DNA of 64,000 bases from Nakamurella deserti (GCF_003260015.1 NZ_QCXS01000004.1:1-64000); one strand, 5' to 3'; shown: positions 42,955 through 52,799, counted from the first letter of the stretch. Numbers and translations: made by a program. Notes: generated from the letters alone by a model not told the origin.

Positions 42955-43806
42955 TCAGCCCCGCCCCGTTCCACACTCCGGTGCGCCCCCGTCGGCCCGC
43001 ATCACCGCGTCGACGACCAGGGGCCCGTGGGCCAGGGCGGCGTCGTTGTGGTCCGCACCCGGTACCGCCACCACCCGGGCGCCCGCCGCGGCGGCGACCG
43101 CGAGGCTCTGGGCGGGATCCACGAGACTGTCCCGCTCGCCGTGGACGACGGTCACCGGGACGTCCAGCGACCCCACCGCCCCGTGCACCGGGAAGGTGTC
43201 CCACAGCATGCGGCGCACCGGCAACCGCGGGAACTGCGCCGCGGCGACGGCGGCCAGCTCGGTGAACGGCGACCGCAGCACCACCGCCGCCGGCGAAAAC
43301 CGCCGGGCCAGCGCGACCACCACGGCGCCGCCCAGACTCTCCCCGAAGTAGGTGAGCCGGTGGCCGGGCACCTCGGCGCGCAGGAACTCCACCGCAGCGG
43401 TCGCGTCCCGTAGCAGCCCCGGCTCGTCCGGCGCGCCCGGGTTGCCGCCGTAGCCGCGGTAGTCCAGCAGCAGCACGCCCGGACCCCGCCCACCCAGCGC
43501 CCGGGCCAGCGCCGCCCGGTCGGCGCGGGACCCGGCGTTGCCGGGCGCGACGAGCACCGTCCGGGCGCAGCCGGCGGCCGCCGGCAGGTACCAGGCGTCC
43601 AGGGCGAGGCCGTCCGCCGTGTGCAGCACCACGTCGCGGGCACCGGGAACCGCCGCGGCCGCCGGACCGGGGCGGGTGGTGCCGGGCTGGAAGACGATGC
43701 GCCGCTGCAGCAGCCACAGCGCGGCCACCGGCACCAGCAGGACCGTCACGAGCGTCACCGCGGTCAGCACGACGCGCCGGCGCACCCGGGGGCGGGCCCT
43801 GTCCAT
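42955..43806 (-). CDS. Membrane-anchored alpha/beta hydrolase (BEM46/ABHD13-like)
   Basis: 283 residues. One N-terminal membrane segment (about 12-33) precedes an alpha/beta-hydrolase domain. The nucleophile elbow is G-E-S-L-G-G (Ser near 155), the acid Asp lies in H-G-E-R-D-S-L-V-D, and the His in G-A-D-H-N-D. L-L-D-Y-R-G-Y-G-G-N-P-G is the typical oxyanion-side stretch of the BEM46 group. The active site would face outside the membrane. Substrate unknown. Confidence 0.87.
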   Translation of the reverse strand: MDRARPRVRRRVVLTAVTLVTVLLVPVAALWLLQRRIVFQPGTTRPGPAAAAVPGARDVVLHTADGLALDAWYLPAAAGCARTVLVAPGNAGSRADRAALARALGGRGPGVLLLDYRGYGGNPGAPDEPGLLRDATAAVEFLRAEVPGHRLTYFGESLGGAVVVALARRFSPAAVVLRSPFTELAAVAAAQFPRLPVRRMLWDTFPVHGAVGSLDVPVTVVHGERDSLVDPAQSLAVAAAAGARVVAVPGADHNDAALAHGPLVVDAVMRADGGAPECGTGRG

Positions 43807-44035
43807 GTGGTCACGGTAGCCGCGGTCCGGTCGTCCCGGGCCGCCGACCAGGGCCCCCTGGAGTACCCGTTCCGGGTGGGTCGACCGGCCCGGAACTCAC
43901 GTCCTGCAAAGTCCGCGACCGGGGATTGCACGCGACGGAGGTCGTAACACGACCGCAAACCATCACTCCTAGCGTCTGCGCCAACGAGCCAGGGGCACTG
44001 ATAACGGTGTCCACTCCCCCGACGGAAGAGTTCCC
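43807..44035. other. Divergent intergenic region upstream of the amino-acid importer
   Basis: No gene. It contains a short dyad GGTCGT-AAC-ACGACC (43940-43954) and TAGCGT (43973-43978) that could be a -10, upstream of the importer GTG at 44036. Possible target of the IclR-type regulator at the far end of this cluster; weak evidence. Confidence 0.35.
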
Positions 44036-45013
44036 GTGACCACTGCATCCCGTTTCCCCTCCGGTCGACTGCTCGCCATCGTCGCCACCTCGACCTTCCT
44101 GCTCGCCGCCTGCGGGGGCACCGGCGAGAGCGACACCACCTCCCCCAGCGGTCCCGCCCCGGCCGGCCCGGTCGCCTCGGCGGGCGGTGCCGCCACGTCC
44201 GCCGGCTCCGCCGCGGCACCCGCCCCGTCCGGATCGGTCGTCGACGCCGCCGCCGCGCTGGTCCCCGCCGACATCCGCGAACGCGGCACGCTCGTCGTCG
44301 CCACCGGCGAGGGCTATCCGCCGTTCGAGTTCTACGCCGAAGGTGACACCACCAACCTGCAGGGCGTCGACCCCGAGCTGGTGTCGGCCGTCGCCGGCGC
44401 GCTCGGCCTGCAGCCGGAGCTGCAGATCCTCAAGTTCGACGGCATCATCCCCGGCCTGCAGGGCGGCCGCTACGACATGGCCGCCGCGGCCATGGGCGTC
44501 ACCGCGGAGCGCAACGAGGTCGTGGACTTCGTGACCTACTTCGAGGGCGGCACCTCGATCATGACCCCGGCCGGCAACCCGCAGAACCTCAGCCTGGAGA
44601 ACCTCTGCGGGCACCGCATCGCCGCCCAGAAGGGCACCATCTACGCCGACAACTACCTGCCGAAGTTCTCCGCCGACTGCACGGCCAAGGGTGAGCCGGA
44701 GATCATCGTCGACATCTATCCGGACGCGGCCCAGACCAACCTCGCGGTCGGCAGCAACCGGGCCGACGCGGTCGTGTCCGACTTCGGCCCGCTGGCCTAC
44801 ACCGCCCAGCAGTCCGACGGCCAGTTCTTCGTGCTCGACGCCAGCTACGACCCGGCGCCGTACGGTTTCGCCCTGCCCAAGGGCTCCGAGCTCGCCCCGG
44901 CCGTGGAGGCCGCACTCGAGGCGGTCATCGCCGACGGCACCTACCAGCAGGTGCTGGAGAAGTGGGACGTCACGACCGGCGCGATCGACGACCCGACGAT
45001 CTCCCGTGGCTGA
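44036..45013 (+). CDS. Polar amino-acid-type ABC transporter substrate-binding lipoprotein
   Basis: 325 residues from a GTG with GGAAGAG upstream. The signal peptide ends in lipobox L-L-A-A-C (Cys near 26), followed by a 45-residue Ser/Ala/Gly/Pro linker. The binding domain starts near 80 with R-G-T-L-V-V-A-T-G-E-G-Y-P-P-F-E-F, the hallmark of family-3 solute-binding proteins, and ends with L-E-K-W-D-V. It overlaps the permease gene by 8 nt and begins a five- to seven-gene catabolic operon. Confidence 0.9.
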   Translation: MTTASRFPSGRLLAIVATSTFLLAACGGTGESDTTSPSGPAPAGPVASAGGAATSAGSAAAPAPSGSVVDAAAALVPADIRERGTLVVATGEGYPPFEFYAEGDTTNLQGVDPELVSAVAGALGLQPELQILKFDGIIPGLQGGRYDMAAAAMGVTAERNEVVDFVTYFEGGTSIMTPAGNPQNLSLENLCGHRIAAQKGTIYADNYLPKFSADCTAKGEPEIIVDIYPDAAQTNLAVGSNRADAVVSDFGPLAYTAQQSDGQFFVLDASYDPAPYGFALPKGSELAPAVEAALEAVIADGTYQQVLEKWDVTTGAIDDPTISRG

Positions 45014-45992
45014 CCCGGCCGGCCTGACGGGGGGCCGCCCACCGACCGGCGCCGAACTGCCCGGGGAGGTCGTGAGCCTGCGGCATCCCGGGCGGTGGGT
45101 GGCCGTCGCGGTGGTCGTGGTGCTGGCCGTCGTGGTCGTCACCTCGCTCATCACCAACGAGAACTACCGCTGGGACGTCGTCTTCCGGTACTTCACCAGT
45201 GCCGGCATCCTCGACGGGCTGCGCAACACCCTGCTGCTGACGCTGCTCGCGATGGTCGTCGGCCTCGTCCTCGGCATCGTGCTGGCCGTCGCCCGCGACT
45301 CCAAGAACCCCATCGTGTCGGGTGCGGCGCTGCTGTACATCGGCTTCTTCCGGGGCACGCCGCTGCTGGTGCAGTTGATCTTCTGGTTCAACCTGTCGGC
45401 GCTGTACCCGACCCTCGGGCTGGGCATCCCGTTCGGTCCGACGTTCGTCTCCGGCAGCGCCAACGACCTCATCACCCCGCTGACCGCGGCGGTGCTGGGA
45501 CTGGGCCTGAACGAGGCGGCGTACATGGCCGAGATCGTCCGGGCGGGCCTGCAGTCGGTGGACAGCGGGCAGACCCAGGCGGCCCAGGCGCTGGGCATGA
45601 CCGGGCGGCAGGTCTTCCGCCGCATCGTGCTGCCGCAGGCGTTGCGGGTGATCATCCCGCCGACCGGCAACGAGACCATCTCGATGCTGAAGACGACGTC
45701 CCTGGTCAGCGTGATCGCCCTGCCCGAGCTGCTGTTCGCCGCCCAGGTCATCTACTCCCGCACGTACCAGGTGATCCCGCTGCTGATCACGGCGAGCCTG
45801 TGGTACCTCATCCTCACCACGGTGCTGACCGTCGGGCAGACGTTCCTGGAGCGGCGCCTGCGCCGGGGCGACAGCCACGCCCGCGGCCGCACCCGGCGCG
45901 ACCGCACGGACCCGGCGGACACCGCCGGCCCCGATCCGGCCGGCGACGACGTGCCGGCGGTCGAGACCGTCGGCCGGGGGGAGACCCGATGA
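45006..45992 (+). CDS. Amino-acid ABC transporter permease (HisM/GlnP type)
   Basis: 328 residues from a GTG overlapping the binding-protein stop. About six hydrophobic segments, with [14 protein letters not shown] near 110-123 and the cytoplasmic EAA loop [20 protein letters not shown] near 195-214. The C-terminus is a charged Asp/Arg/Pro tail. Translationally coupled on both sides. Confidence 0.9.
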   Translation: MADPAGLTGGRPPTGAELPGEVVSLRHPGRWVAVAVVVVLAVVVVTSLITNENYRWDVVFRYFTSAGILDGLRNTLLLTLLAMVVGLVLGIVLAVARDSKNPIVSGAALLYIGFFRGTPLLVQLIFWFNLSALYPTLGLGIPFGPTFVSGSANDLITPLTAAVLGLGLNEAAYMAEIVRAGLQSVDSGQTQAAQALGMTGRQVFRRIVLPQALRVIIPPTGNETISMLKTTSLVSVIALPELLFAAQVIYSRTYQVIPLLITASLWYLILTTVLTVGQTFLERRLRRGDSHARGRTRRDRTDPADTAGPDPAGDDVPAVETVGRGETR

Positions 45993-46786
45993 GCAGCCCG
46001 ACGCACACCCCGGCCGGCGACACTCCCGAGCCGATGCTCGTCGCCCGCGGGGTCCGCAAGTCCTACGGCAGCCACGAGGTGGTCCGGGGCATCGACCTGG
46101 AGGTGCGGGCCGGCGAGGTGGCCTGCCTGCTCGGGGCGTCCGGCTCCGGCAAGAGCACCTTCCTGCGGTGCATCAACCACCTGGAGAAGATCGACGCCGG
46201 CTGGATCAGCGTCGACGGTGAGCTCGTCGGCTACCGCCGGCACCGGGGGAAGCTGTACGAGCTCAAGGACCGAGAGATCGCACAGCGGCGCAGCGAGATC
46301 GGCATGGTCTTCCAGCAGTTCAACCTGTTCCCGCACCTGAGCGTGCTGGACAACCTGATGGAGGCCCCGCTGCGGGTTCGGCGCGAGTCCGCCGGACCGG
46401 TCCGCGAGCGGTCGATGGCGCTGCTGGACCGGGTGGGGCTGGCCGACAAGGCCGGCGCCTACCCCCGGCAGCTGTCCGGCGGCCAGCAGCAGCGGGTGGC
46501 GATCGCCCGGGCCCTGGCCATGCAACCCAAGTTGATGCTGTTCGACGAGCCGACGTCCGCGCTGGACCCCGAACTCGTCGGAGACGTCCTCGACGTCATG
46601 CGCGACCTCGCCGCCGAGGGCATGACGATGGTCGTCGTCACCCACGAGATCGGCTTTGCCCGGGAGGTCGCCGACAGCGTCGCCTTCCTCGACGGCGGGG
46701 TCATCGTCGAGCACGGCCCGCCGTCGCAGGTCTTCGGCGACGCCGCCCATCCACGGACCAGGTCGTTCCTGGCCCGCGTCCTGTAG
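45989..46786 (+). CDS. Amino-acid ABC transporter ATP-binding protein (GlnQ type)
   Basis: 265 residues. Walker [10 protein letters not shown] (about 50-58), Q-loop [10 protein letters not shown], signature L-S-G-G-Q-Q-Q-R, Walker [13 protein letters not shown] and switch His in [17 protein letters not shown] is specific to polar amino-acid importers. Start overlaps the permease stop (ATGA). Forms a complete importer with the two upstream genes. Confidence 0.92.
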   Translation: MSSPTHTPAGDTPEPMLVARGVRKSYGSHEVVRGIDLEVRAGEVACLLGASGSGKSTFLRCINHLEKIDAGWISVDGELVGYRRHRGKLYELKDREIAQRRSEIGMVFQQFNLFPHLSVLDNLMEAPLRVRRESAGPVRERSMALLDRVGLADKAGAYPRQLSGGQQQRVAIARALAMQPKLMLFDEPTSALDPELVGDVLDVMRDLAAEGMTMVVVTHEIGFAREVADSVAFLDGGVIVEHGPPSQVFGDAAHPRTRSFLARVL

Positions 46787-46828
46787 TCACACCCCGTACC
46801 GGCCAGCGAGAGAGAACGGCAACGCACG

Positions 46829-47986
46829 ATGGAACACGTCGATCATGTGGTGGTGGGGCTGGGTGCCCTCGGCAGCGCCACGGTCTACCAGCTGGCCGCA
46901 CGGGGCGCGGACGTGCTCGGGCTCGAACAGTTCGAGCTCGGGCACGTCCGGGGCGCCTCGCACGACACCTCCCGGATCATCCGACGGGCCTACGACCGGC
47001 CGGAGTACGTCCGGCTGGCCGACTCGGCCTACCGCGACTGGGCCGACTTCGAGGCGGTCAGCGGGGAGCGGTTGGTCACCCGCACCGGTGGCCTGTACTT
47101 CTGTCCCGCCGACGCCCCGGTCCCGGCCGCGCACTACCTGGACAGCCTCCTGACGTGCGGGGTCGAGCACGAGGCGCTGGACCCGGCGACGGTGCGGCAG
47201 CGGTTCCCCCAGTTCGACGTGCCCGACGGCGTGACCACCGTGTGGACGCCCGACTCCGGCATCGTGCACGCCTCCCGTTCCGTCGCCGCGCTGCAGATGC
47301 AGGCCCGGATGCGCGGCGCCCGGTTGCGGGACCGGTGCGCGGTGACCGCGCTCGAGGAGGACGCCGACGGCGTCGTCGTGCAGACCGCCCAGGGGCCGGT
47401 GCACGCCGGCAACGTGGTGCTGTGCACCGACGCCTGGACCAACCGGCTGCTCGCCCCCCTCGGGGCGCAGGTACCGCTGCGGGTGATGCAGGAGCAGGTC
47501 ACCTACTTCAAGCCGCCGCAGTCCGCCGACTTCGAGATCGGCCGGTTCCCGGTGTGGATCTGGGAGGGCCCGGTCTGCTACTACGGCTTCCCCTGCTACG
47601 GGGAGACCACCGTGAAGGCCGCCCGTGACGTGTCCGAGGTCGACATGGACGTCGACCAGCGCACGTTCGTCCCGTCGGCCGACCGGGCCGCCGAGCTGCA
47701 GGCCTTCATGTCCTCCGTCATCCCCGGCAGCGGCTCGTCGCTGCGCACGGTGACCTGCCAGTACGCGCTGACGCCCGACCGGGACTTCGTCATCGACAGC
47801 CTCCCCGGGCACCCGCGGCTGCTGCTGGGTCTGGGCGCCGGCCACGGATTCAAGTTCACCCCGACCTTCGGCCGGGTACTGGCCGAGCTCGCCACGACCG
47901 GGGTCACGTCCGACGACGTCTCGCTGTTCCGCGCCGACCGGCCCAGCCTGGGTTCCGCGGGCGCGCTCGTCCCGAGCGGGGTGTGA
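46829..47986 (+). CDS. Monomeric sarcosine oxidase / N-methyl-tryptophan oxidase-like flavoenzyme
   Basis: 385 residues of the DAO/MSOX family. FAD-binding start V-V-V-G-L-G-A-L-G-S-A-T (about 8-19), H-D-T-S-R-I-I-R-R-A-Y near 45-55, and Cys310 in T-C-Q-Y-A-L-T-P-D, the position of covalent flavin attachment in monomeric sarcosine oxidase, with G-A-G-H-G-F-K-F-T-P following. It would oxidise an N-methyl or secondary amino acid, releasing H2O2 and, with N-methyl substrates, formaldehyde. It follows the amino-acid importer by 42 nt. Confidence 0.88.
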   Translation: MEHVDHVVVGLGALGSATVYQLAARGADVLGLEQFELGHVRGASHDTSRIIRRAYDRPEYVRLADSAYRDWADFEAVSGERLVTRTGGLYFCPADAPVPAAHYLDSLLTCGVEHEALDPATVRQRFPQFDVPDGVTTVWTPDSGIVHASRSVAALQMQARMRGARLRDRCAVTALEEDADGVVVQTAQGPVHAGNVVLCTDAWTNRLLAPLGAQVPLRVMQEQVTYFKPPQSADFEIGRFPVWIWEGPVCYYGFPCYGETTVKAARDVSEVDMDVDQRTFVPSADRAAELQAFMSSVIPGSGSSLRTVTCQYALTPDRDFVIDSLPGHPRLLLGLGAGHGFKFTPTFGRVLAELATTGVTSDDVSLFRADRPSLGSAGALVPSGV

Positions 47987-47987
47987 G

Positions 47988-49256
47988 GTGCTGACCGACG
48001 TCGAGACACACGCGCTGTCCTGCCTGGACGAGACCGCGCTGGTCGGTGACCTGGTCGAGCTGGTCCGGATCCCGAGCATCACCGGCACCGACGCGGAGTC
48101 GGAGCTGCAGCACCGCCAGGCCGCGCAACTGGCCGGGTTCGGCATGGACGTGGACAGCTGGAAGCTGGACCTGGCGGAGCTGACCGCGGACCCGCGGTTT
48201 CCCGGCACCGAGGCCGAGCGGGTCGAGGGCTACGGCGTGGTCGCCACCTCCGGGGCCGGCCACCCGGCGCTGGTCCTGCAGGGCCACGTCGACGTCGTGC
48301 CCCTCGGCGACGTCGCCCGCTGGGGTGACGGAGCGCCGTTCGGCGGGCGCATCACCGGTGACGTCGTGCACGGCCGCGGCGCCTGCGACATGAAGGCCGG
48401 GGTGGCGGTGAACACCGCGGTCGCCCGCACGCTGGCGGCCTCCGGACTCCGGCTGGAACGGCCGTTCGCGGTGCACTCCGTGGTCAGCGAGGAGGACGGC
48501 GGGCTCGGCGCGTTCGCCACCCTGGTGCGCGGTCACGGCGGCGACGCGGCCGTGATCACCGAGCCGACCAGCGGTCAGGTGGTGACCGCCCACGCCGGCT
48601 CGCTCACCTTCACCCTGAGGGTGCCGGGGCTGGCCGCCCACGGCAGCACCCGCACCGCGGGGGTCAGCGCGTTCGAGGCGTACCTGCCGGTGCACCGGGC
48701 CATCGTGGAGCTGGAACGCGAGCGCAACGCCGACCCCGACCCGCTGTTCGCCGGCAACCCGCTGCCGTACCCCATCTCCGTCGGCCGGATCAGCGCCGGC
48801 GACTGGGCCAGCAGCGTCCCCGACCGGCTGGTCGCCGAAGGCCGGCTGGGGGTGCAGCTCGGGGAGGACCCGGCGCACGCGCGGGAGGCGTTCACCGCGG
48901 CGGTGGCCGCGGCGGTGCGCGCGGACCCGTGGCTGTCCGACCACCCGGTCGGCGTGGTCTGGTCGGGTGGGCAGTTCGCCAGTGGCGCCACCCCGGACGA
49001 CGACCCGCTGATCGGGCAGGTCGCGGCCGCGGTGGCCGACAGCGGTGGCCGCCCGCCGGTCGGCCGGCTGGCCGTCCCCTACGGCAGCGACCTGCGGCTC
49101 TACACCGGCATCGGCGGTATCCCGACCCTGCTCTACGGTCCCGGCGACGTCCGGATGGCGCACGCCCCGCGGGAACAGGTCTCGATCACCGAAACCCTCG
49201 AGGCGGCGCGGGCGCTGGTGCTGATGGCGGTCCGCCGCTGCGGCGCCCACCGGTGA
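47988..49256 (+). CDS. M20 family metallohydrolase (ArgE/DapE-type deacylase)
   Basis: 422 residues from a GTG one base after the flavoenzyme stop. M20 zinc-site motifs are intact: G-H-V-D-V-V-P, G-R-G-A-C-D-M-K-A-G with the bridging Asp, and V-S-E-E-D-G-G with the catalytic Glu pair; a dimerisation domain insert spans about 195-310. It would remove an acyl, carbamoyl or similar group from an amino acid. The tight coupling suggests sequential use with the oxidase. Confidence 0.9.
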   Translation: MLTDVETHALSCLDETALVGDLVELVRIPSITGTDAESELQHRQAAQLAGFGMDVDSWKLDLAELTADPRFPGTEAERVEGYGVVATSGAGHPALVLQGHVDVVPLGDVARWGDGAPFGGRITGDVVHGRGACDMKAGVAVNTAVARTLAASGLRLERPFAVHSVVSEEDGGLGAFATLVRGHGGDAAVITEPTSGQVVTAHAGSLTFTLRVPGLAAHGSTRTAGVSAFEAYLPVHRAIVELERERNADPDPLFAGNPLPYPISVGRISAGDWASSVPDRLVAEGRLGVQLGEDPAHAREAFTAAVAAAVRADPWLSDHPVGVVWSGGQFASGATPDDDPLIGQVAAAVADSGGRPPVGRLAVPYGSDLRLYTGIGGIPTLLYGPGDVRMAHAPREQVSITETLEAARALVLMAVRRCGAHR

Positions 49257-49260
49257 CGGC

Positions 49261-49881
49261 GTGCGGACCAACCCCGACTACGCCATGGACCCGGCCGACC
49301 TGAAGCGGCTGATCCGCGACAACCCGTGGGCCACGCTGGTCAGCGACACCGGCGCCGGGTTGACCGCCTCGCACTACCCGGTCATCGTCGACGAGTCCCG
49401 GGACGAGCTGTCACTGCTGACCCACGTCGGGCGGCCGGACGACGACGTCCTGGAGCTGGGTCGGCACGAGCTGCTGGTCATCGTGCAGGGACCGCACGGC
49501 TACATCTCCCCCAGCTGGTACGGCGTCGCCCCCGCCGTCCCGACCTGGAACTTCACCGTCGCGCACCTCGCCGGCGTCCCGGAGATCCTGGACGCGGCGG
49601 AGAACCTGCGGGTGCTGACCGCTTTGGTGGACCACCTGGAACGGCACGTCGACGAGCCGCGCCTGCTGCTGGCCGGCCCGGTCGACGCGGCCTACGCCCG
49701 CCGCATCGTCGCCGGGACGGTCGGCGTCCGGCTGACCCCCACCCGGATCACGACCAAGGCCAAGCTGAGCCAGGACAAGCCCGCCGAGGTGGTCGCCCGG
49801 GTGATCCGCCGGCTCGAGTCGCCCGGCGCCTTCACCGCGCCGGCGCTCGCCGCGGAGATGCGGCGGGTCCACGGTGGCTGA
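49261..49881 (+). CDS. PaiB-like FMN-binding split-barrel protein
   Basis: 206 residues from a GTG 4 nt after the previous stop. Features of the PaiB / FMN-binding negative-regulator family: L-I-R-D-N-P-W-A-T-L-V-S near 17-28, A-S-H-Y-P-V-I near 36-42, G-P-H-G-Y-I-S-P-S-W-Y and V-P-T-W-N-F. PaiB was first described in Bacillus protease and sporulation control; many relatives likely bind flavin. Its place in a catabolic operon suggests a redox or accessory role here. Confidence 0.87.
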   Translation: MRTNPDYAMDPADLKRLIRDNPWATLVSDTGAGLTASHYPVIVDESRDELSLLTHVGRPDDDVLELGRHELLVIVQGPHGYISPSWYGVAPAVPTWNFTVAHLAGVPEILDAAENLRVLTALVDHLERHVDEPRLLLAGPVDAAYARRIVAGTVGVRLTPTRITTKAKLSQDKPAEVVARVIRRLESPGAFTAPALAAEMRRVHGG

Positions 49882-51370
49882 CCGCCCGCCCGCCGGTCCG
49901 GCACCGTCCGGGCCGCTGCTGCTGCACGACGCCCGGTTGCCCGGCGCCGCCGAACCGCTCGACGTGCTGGTGGACGGCGGTGTGGTCGCCGCGGTCGGTC
50001 CCGCCGCGACCGCGGCCGCCGGACGAGCGCGTCCCGTGCCGCTCGACGGCCGCTGGCTGCTGCCCGGGCTGTGGGACGAACACGTGCACTTCACCCAGTG
50101 GGCGCTGATGCGCCGGCGGCTCGACGTCGCCGCGGCCGACAGCGCCGCGGCCGCGGCGGCGATGGTGCGCGACCATCTCGCGGCGACCCCGCCGACCGCC
50201 GAACCGTTGGTCGGCTACGGGTTCCGCGACGGCCTGTGGGCCGACGACCCGACCGTGCCGCTGCTGGACGGGGCGTCCGGAGAACGGCCGGTGGTCCTGG
50301 TGTCGGCCGACCTGCACTGTCTGTGGCTCAACAGCGCCGCCCGCGCCGTGTTCGGGGTCGCCGCGACCCACGACGCGGTGCTGCGCGAGGACGCCGCCTT
50401 CGCGGTGACCGGCCGCCTCACCGAGGTGCCCGACACGGTGGTGGACCGGTGGGCCGCCGAAGCGGCGGAGGCGGCCGCCGCCCGCGGGGTGGTCGGCGTG
50501 GTGGACCTGGAGATGACCTGGAACCCGCCGGTGTGGGCCCGCCGGGTCGCGGCCGGCCTGCGGAGTCTGCGGGTGGAGACCGGGACGTACCCGGCGGACC
50601 TGGACCGCGCGCTCGCGGTCGGGTTGCGGACCGGTGACCCCGTCGCCGGCGGCGACGGGCTGATCACCGTGGGCCCGTTCAAGATCCTCATCGACGGCTC
50701 GCTGAACACCCGCACCGCCTGCTGCCGCCACCCCTATCCGGACGGCACCACCGGCTGGCTGACCGTGCCGCCGGACGAGCTGCTGACGCTGCTGCGGCGG
50801 GCGGTCGACGGTGGCCTGCTGCCGGCGGTGCACGCCATCGGGGACGCGGCGGCGGGGGTGGCGCTGGACACGTTCGCTCAGCTGGGCAGCGGCGGCCGCA
50901 TCGAGCACGCGCAACTCGTCGACGCCGCCGACCTGCCGCGGTTCGCGGCGTTGGGCGTGGTGGCGAGCATGCAGCCCGAGCACGCCATGGACGACCGGGA
51001 CGTCGCCGACCGGCACTGGGCGGGACGCACCGGCGACGCGTTCCCGGTGGGCGCACTGTGGCGGGCCGGTGCCCGGCTGGCCTTCGGGTCGGACGCCCCG
51101 GTGTCCCCGCTGGACCCGTGGCGCGGCATCGCCGCGGCCGTCTCGCGCAGCCGGGACGGGCTGCCGGCCTGGCATCCCGAGCAGGGCATCCCGGTGACGG
51201 CCGCGCTGGACGCCTCCTCCCGCGGCGGGCGGGTGGCCCCGGGACGGCCGGCGGACCTGGTCGTGGTGGACCGCGACCCGCTCGGCTGCACCGACGTCGA
51301 GCTGCGGACGATGCCGGTGACGGCGACCCTGCTGGCGGGCCGGCTGACCGCCGGGGAGCTGCCCGGCTGA
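49874..51370 (+). CDS. Amidohydrolase (YtcJ / amidohydrolase-3 type)
   Basis: 498 residues, GTG start overlapping the PaiB-like gene by 8 nt. The metal-site H-x-H lies in W-D-E-H-V-H-F (about 73-79), with G-S-L-N-T-R-T-A, V-H-A-I-G-D (about 317-322), I-E-H-A-Q-L and the catalytic Asp in A-F-G-S-D-A-P-V-S-P. The end, R-P-A-D-L-V-V-V-D-R-D-P, is standard for this group. It hydrolyses amide or cyclic C-N bonds; substrate unknown. Last gene of the operon, converging on the IclR-type regulator. Confidence 0.88.
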   Translation: MADRPPAGPAPSGPLLLHDARLPGAAEPLDVLVDGGVVAAVGPAATAAAGRARPVPLDGRWLLPGLWDEHVHFTQWALMRRRLDVAAADSAAAAAAMVRDHLAATPPTAEPLVGYGFRDGLWADDPTVPLLDGASGERPVVLVSADLHCLWLNSAARAVFGVAATHDAVLREDAAFAVTGRLTEVPDTVVDRWAAEAAEAAAARGVVGVVDLEMTWNPPVWARRVAAGLRSLRVETGTYPADLDRALAVGLRTGDPVAGGDGLITVGPFKILIDGSLNTRTACCRHPYPDGTTGWLTVPPDELLTLLRRAVDGGLLPAVHAIGDAAAGVALDTFAQLGSGGRIEHAQLVDAADLPRFAALGVVASMQPEHAMDDRDVADRHWAGRTGDAFPVGALWRAGARLAFGSDAPVSPLDPWRGIAAAVSRSRDGLPAWHPEQGIPVTAALDASSRGGRVAPGRPADLVVVDRDPLGCTDVELRTMPVTATLLAGRLTAGELPG

Positions 51371-51380
51371 GCCGCACGCT

Positions 51381-52799
51381 TCAGCGGTCGGGTGCGACCA
51401 GCTTCTCCGACACCGCGGCGGCGAACCGGTCGGCGACCGCCGTGGTGTAGGCCAGCGACGCCGTCAGCCGGCTGCCGGGGCCGACCAGGCAGGCCGCCGC
51501 GACCACGGTGCCCGCGGCGCACCGGACCGGCGCGGCCACCGACGTCAGCCCCTCCTCGGCGAAGCCGTCCAGCACGAGACGGCCGTCGTCGCGGGCCCGC
51601 CGCACCTCGCGGAGGAAGGCGTCCAGGTCGCGTGGGGTGTGCCGGGCGGTGACCACCGCCCGGGAGGGCAGCACCGCGGCGATCTGCCGGTCGTCGAAAT
51701 CCATCACCAGCAGTGCGCCGCCGTCGGCGCCGAACATCTGGGCCGGCCTGGCCAGCCAGCTCTGGGTGCTCAACGCCCCGTTGCCGAACGCCTCGGCCAC
51801 GGTCACGCTCCGGCTGCCACGCCGCACGGTCAGGTAGGCGGTGGCCCCGGCCTCTCGGGCGGCGTCGGCGACCAGCGGCCCGACCCGGCCCGTGAGCACC
51901 GCCGCGGTGACCGCGCGGTGCCAGCCGTGCAGGTACCAGGTGGGGCGCGCGGCGGTCCCGTCGTCGACCGGGTCGACCAGCCCCGCGGCCGCGGCGCCGG
52001 CGATCACCCGCTCCACCCGCTCGGGCCGCAACCCCAGCCGGGACGCCAGGTCGCGCAGCGGCTCGGTGCGCTGCCGGCACACCTGCTCCAGCACGGCGGC
52101 GGCGACCCCGAGGCGCGAGCCGTCGTCGGCGGGCACCGGGTGCCGGGGCACCGCCGGTGCCCGCACCGCGGCGGTCTCCAGCCGCCGGCGGGCCTGCCCG
52201 AGGATCCGCTCCGCGACCGGGGTGACCTGCGCCGCCCGCAGCGCCGGGACCTGCACCACCAACGCCGCCACCGCACGCCCGGTGGCGTCGTGCACCGCCA
52301 CCGCGAACTCCTCGTGTTCGGGTCCGGCCGACCGGGTCATCCCCCGCGACGCCGCCCGGCCGGCCGGTGGCGGTCGCAGCGCCGCCGCGGCGGCGCCGGC
52401 GGGATCCACTCCATCGCCCACCCGTGCACCCACGTGCACCGTCCAGTTCGACAGCACGGCGGCCACCACCCGGGCGCCGCCCGGGGCGGGCGCCACCAGG
52501 GACGCGGTCTCGCCGGTCACCGCCGCCAGCCAGGTCAGCACGAAGTCCACCGTCGGCGCCTCCGGGGCGGCGGCCCGGCCGGACAGCGCGACGGCGCGCC
52601 GGCCCAGCTGGTAGGCCCCGTAGCCGGCCGCGGGCGCGAGCATGCCGACCTCCTGCCAGGCGGCCGCCGTCCGCGACGCCGACGACGTGGTGACCCGCAC
52701 CGCCTGCGCCAGCACCCCGACCGTGACCGGCTCCGTCGGGTCGGGTCGGTCGGCCACCGCCCGGAGCAGCGCGAAGGCGCCGCCGAGGTGGTCCTGCAC
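51381..52799 (-). CDS. Tandem-duplicated IclR-type transcriptional regulator
   Basis: 472 residues, nearly twice the usual IclR length. A first winged helix (about 5-70, V-G-V-L-A-Q-A-V-R-V-T-T-S-S-A-S-R-T) and effector-binding domain (about 80-210) are followed by a second winged helix (about 228-295, L-R-D-L-A-S-R-L-G-L-R-P-E-R-V-E-R) and second effector domain (about 300-470, with V-L-D-G-F-A-E-E-G-L-T-S-V-A-A-P-V). Located convergent to the importer/oxidase/hydrolase operon, it is the probable regulator of that cluster. Confidence 0.78.
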   Translation of the reverse strand: MQDHLGGAFALLRAVADRPDPTEPVTVGVLAQAVRVTTSSASRTAAAWQEVGMLAPAAGYGAYQLGRRAVALSGRAAAPEAPTVDFVLTWLAAVTGETASLVAPAPGGARVVAAVLSNWTVHVGARVGDGVDPAGAAAAALRPPPAGRAASRGMTRSAGPEHEEFAVAVHDATGRAVAALVVQVPALRAAQVTPVAERILGQARRRLETAAVRAPAVPRHPVPADDGSRLGVAAAVLEQVCRQRTEPLRDLASRLGLRPERVERVIAGAAAAGLVDPVDDGTAARPTWYLHGWHRAVTAAVLTGRVGPLVADAAREAGATAYLTVRRGSRSVTVAEAFGNGALSTQSWLARPAQMFGADGGALLVMDFDDRQIAAVLPSRAVVTARHTPRDLDAFLREVRRARDDGRLVLDGFAEEGLTSVAAPVRCAAGTVVAAACLVGPGSRLTASLAYTTAVADRFAAAVSEKLVAPDR

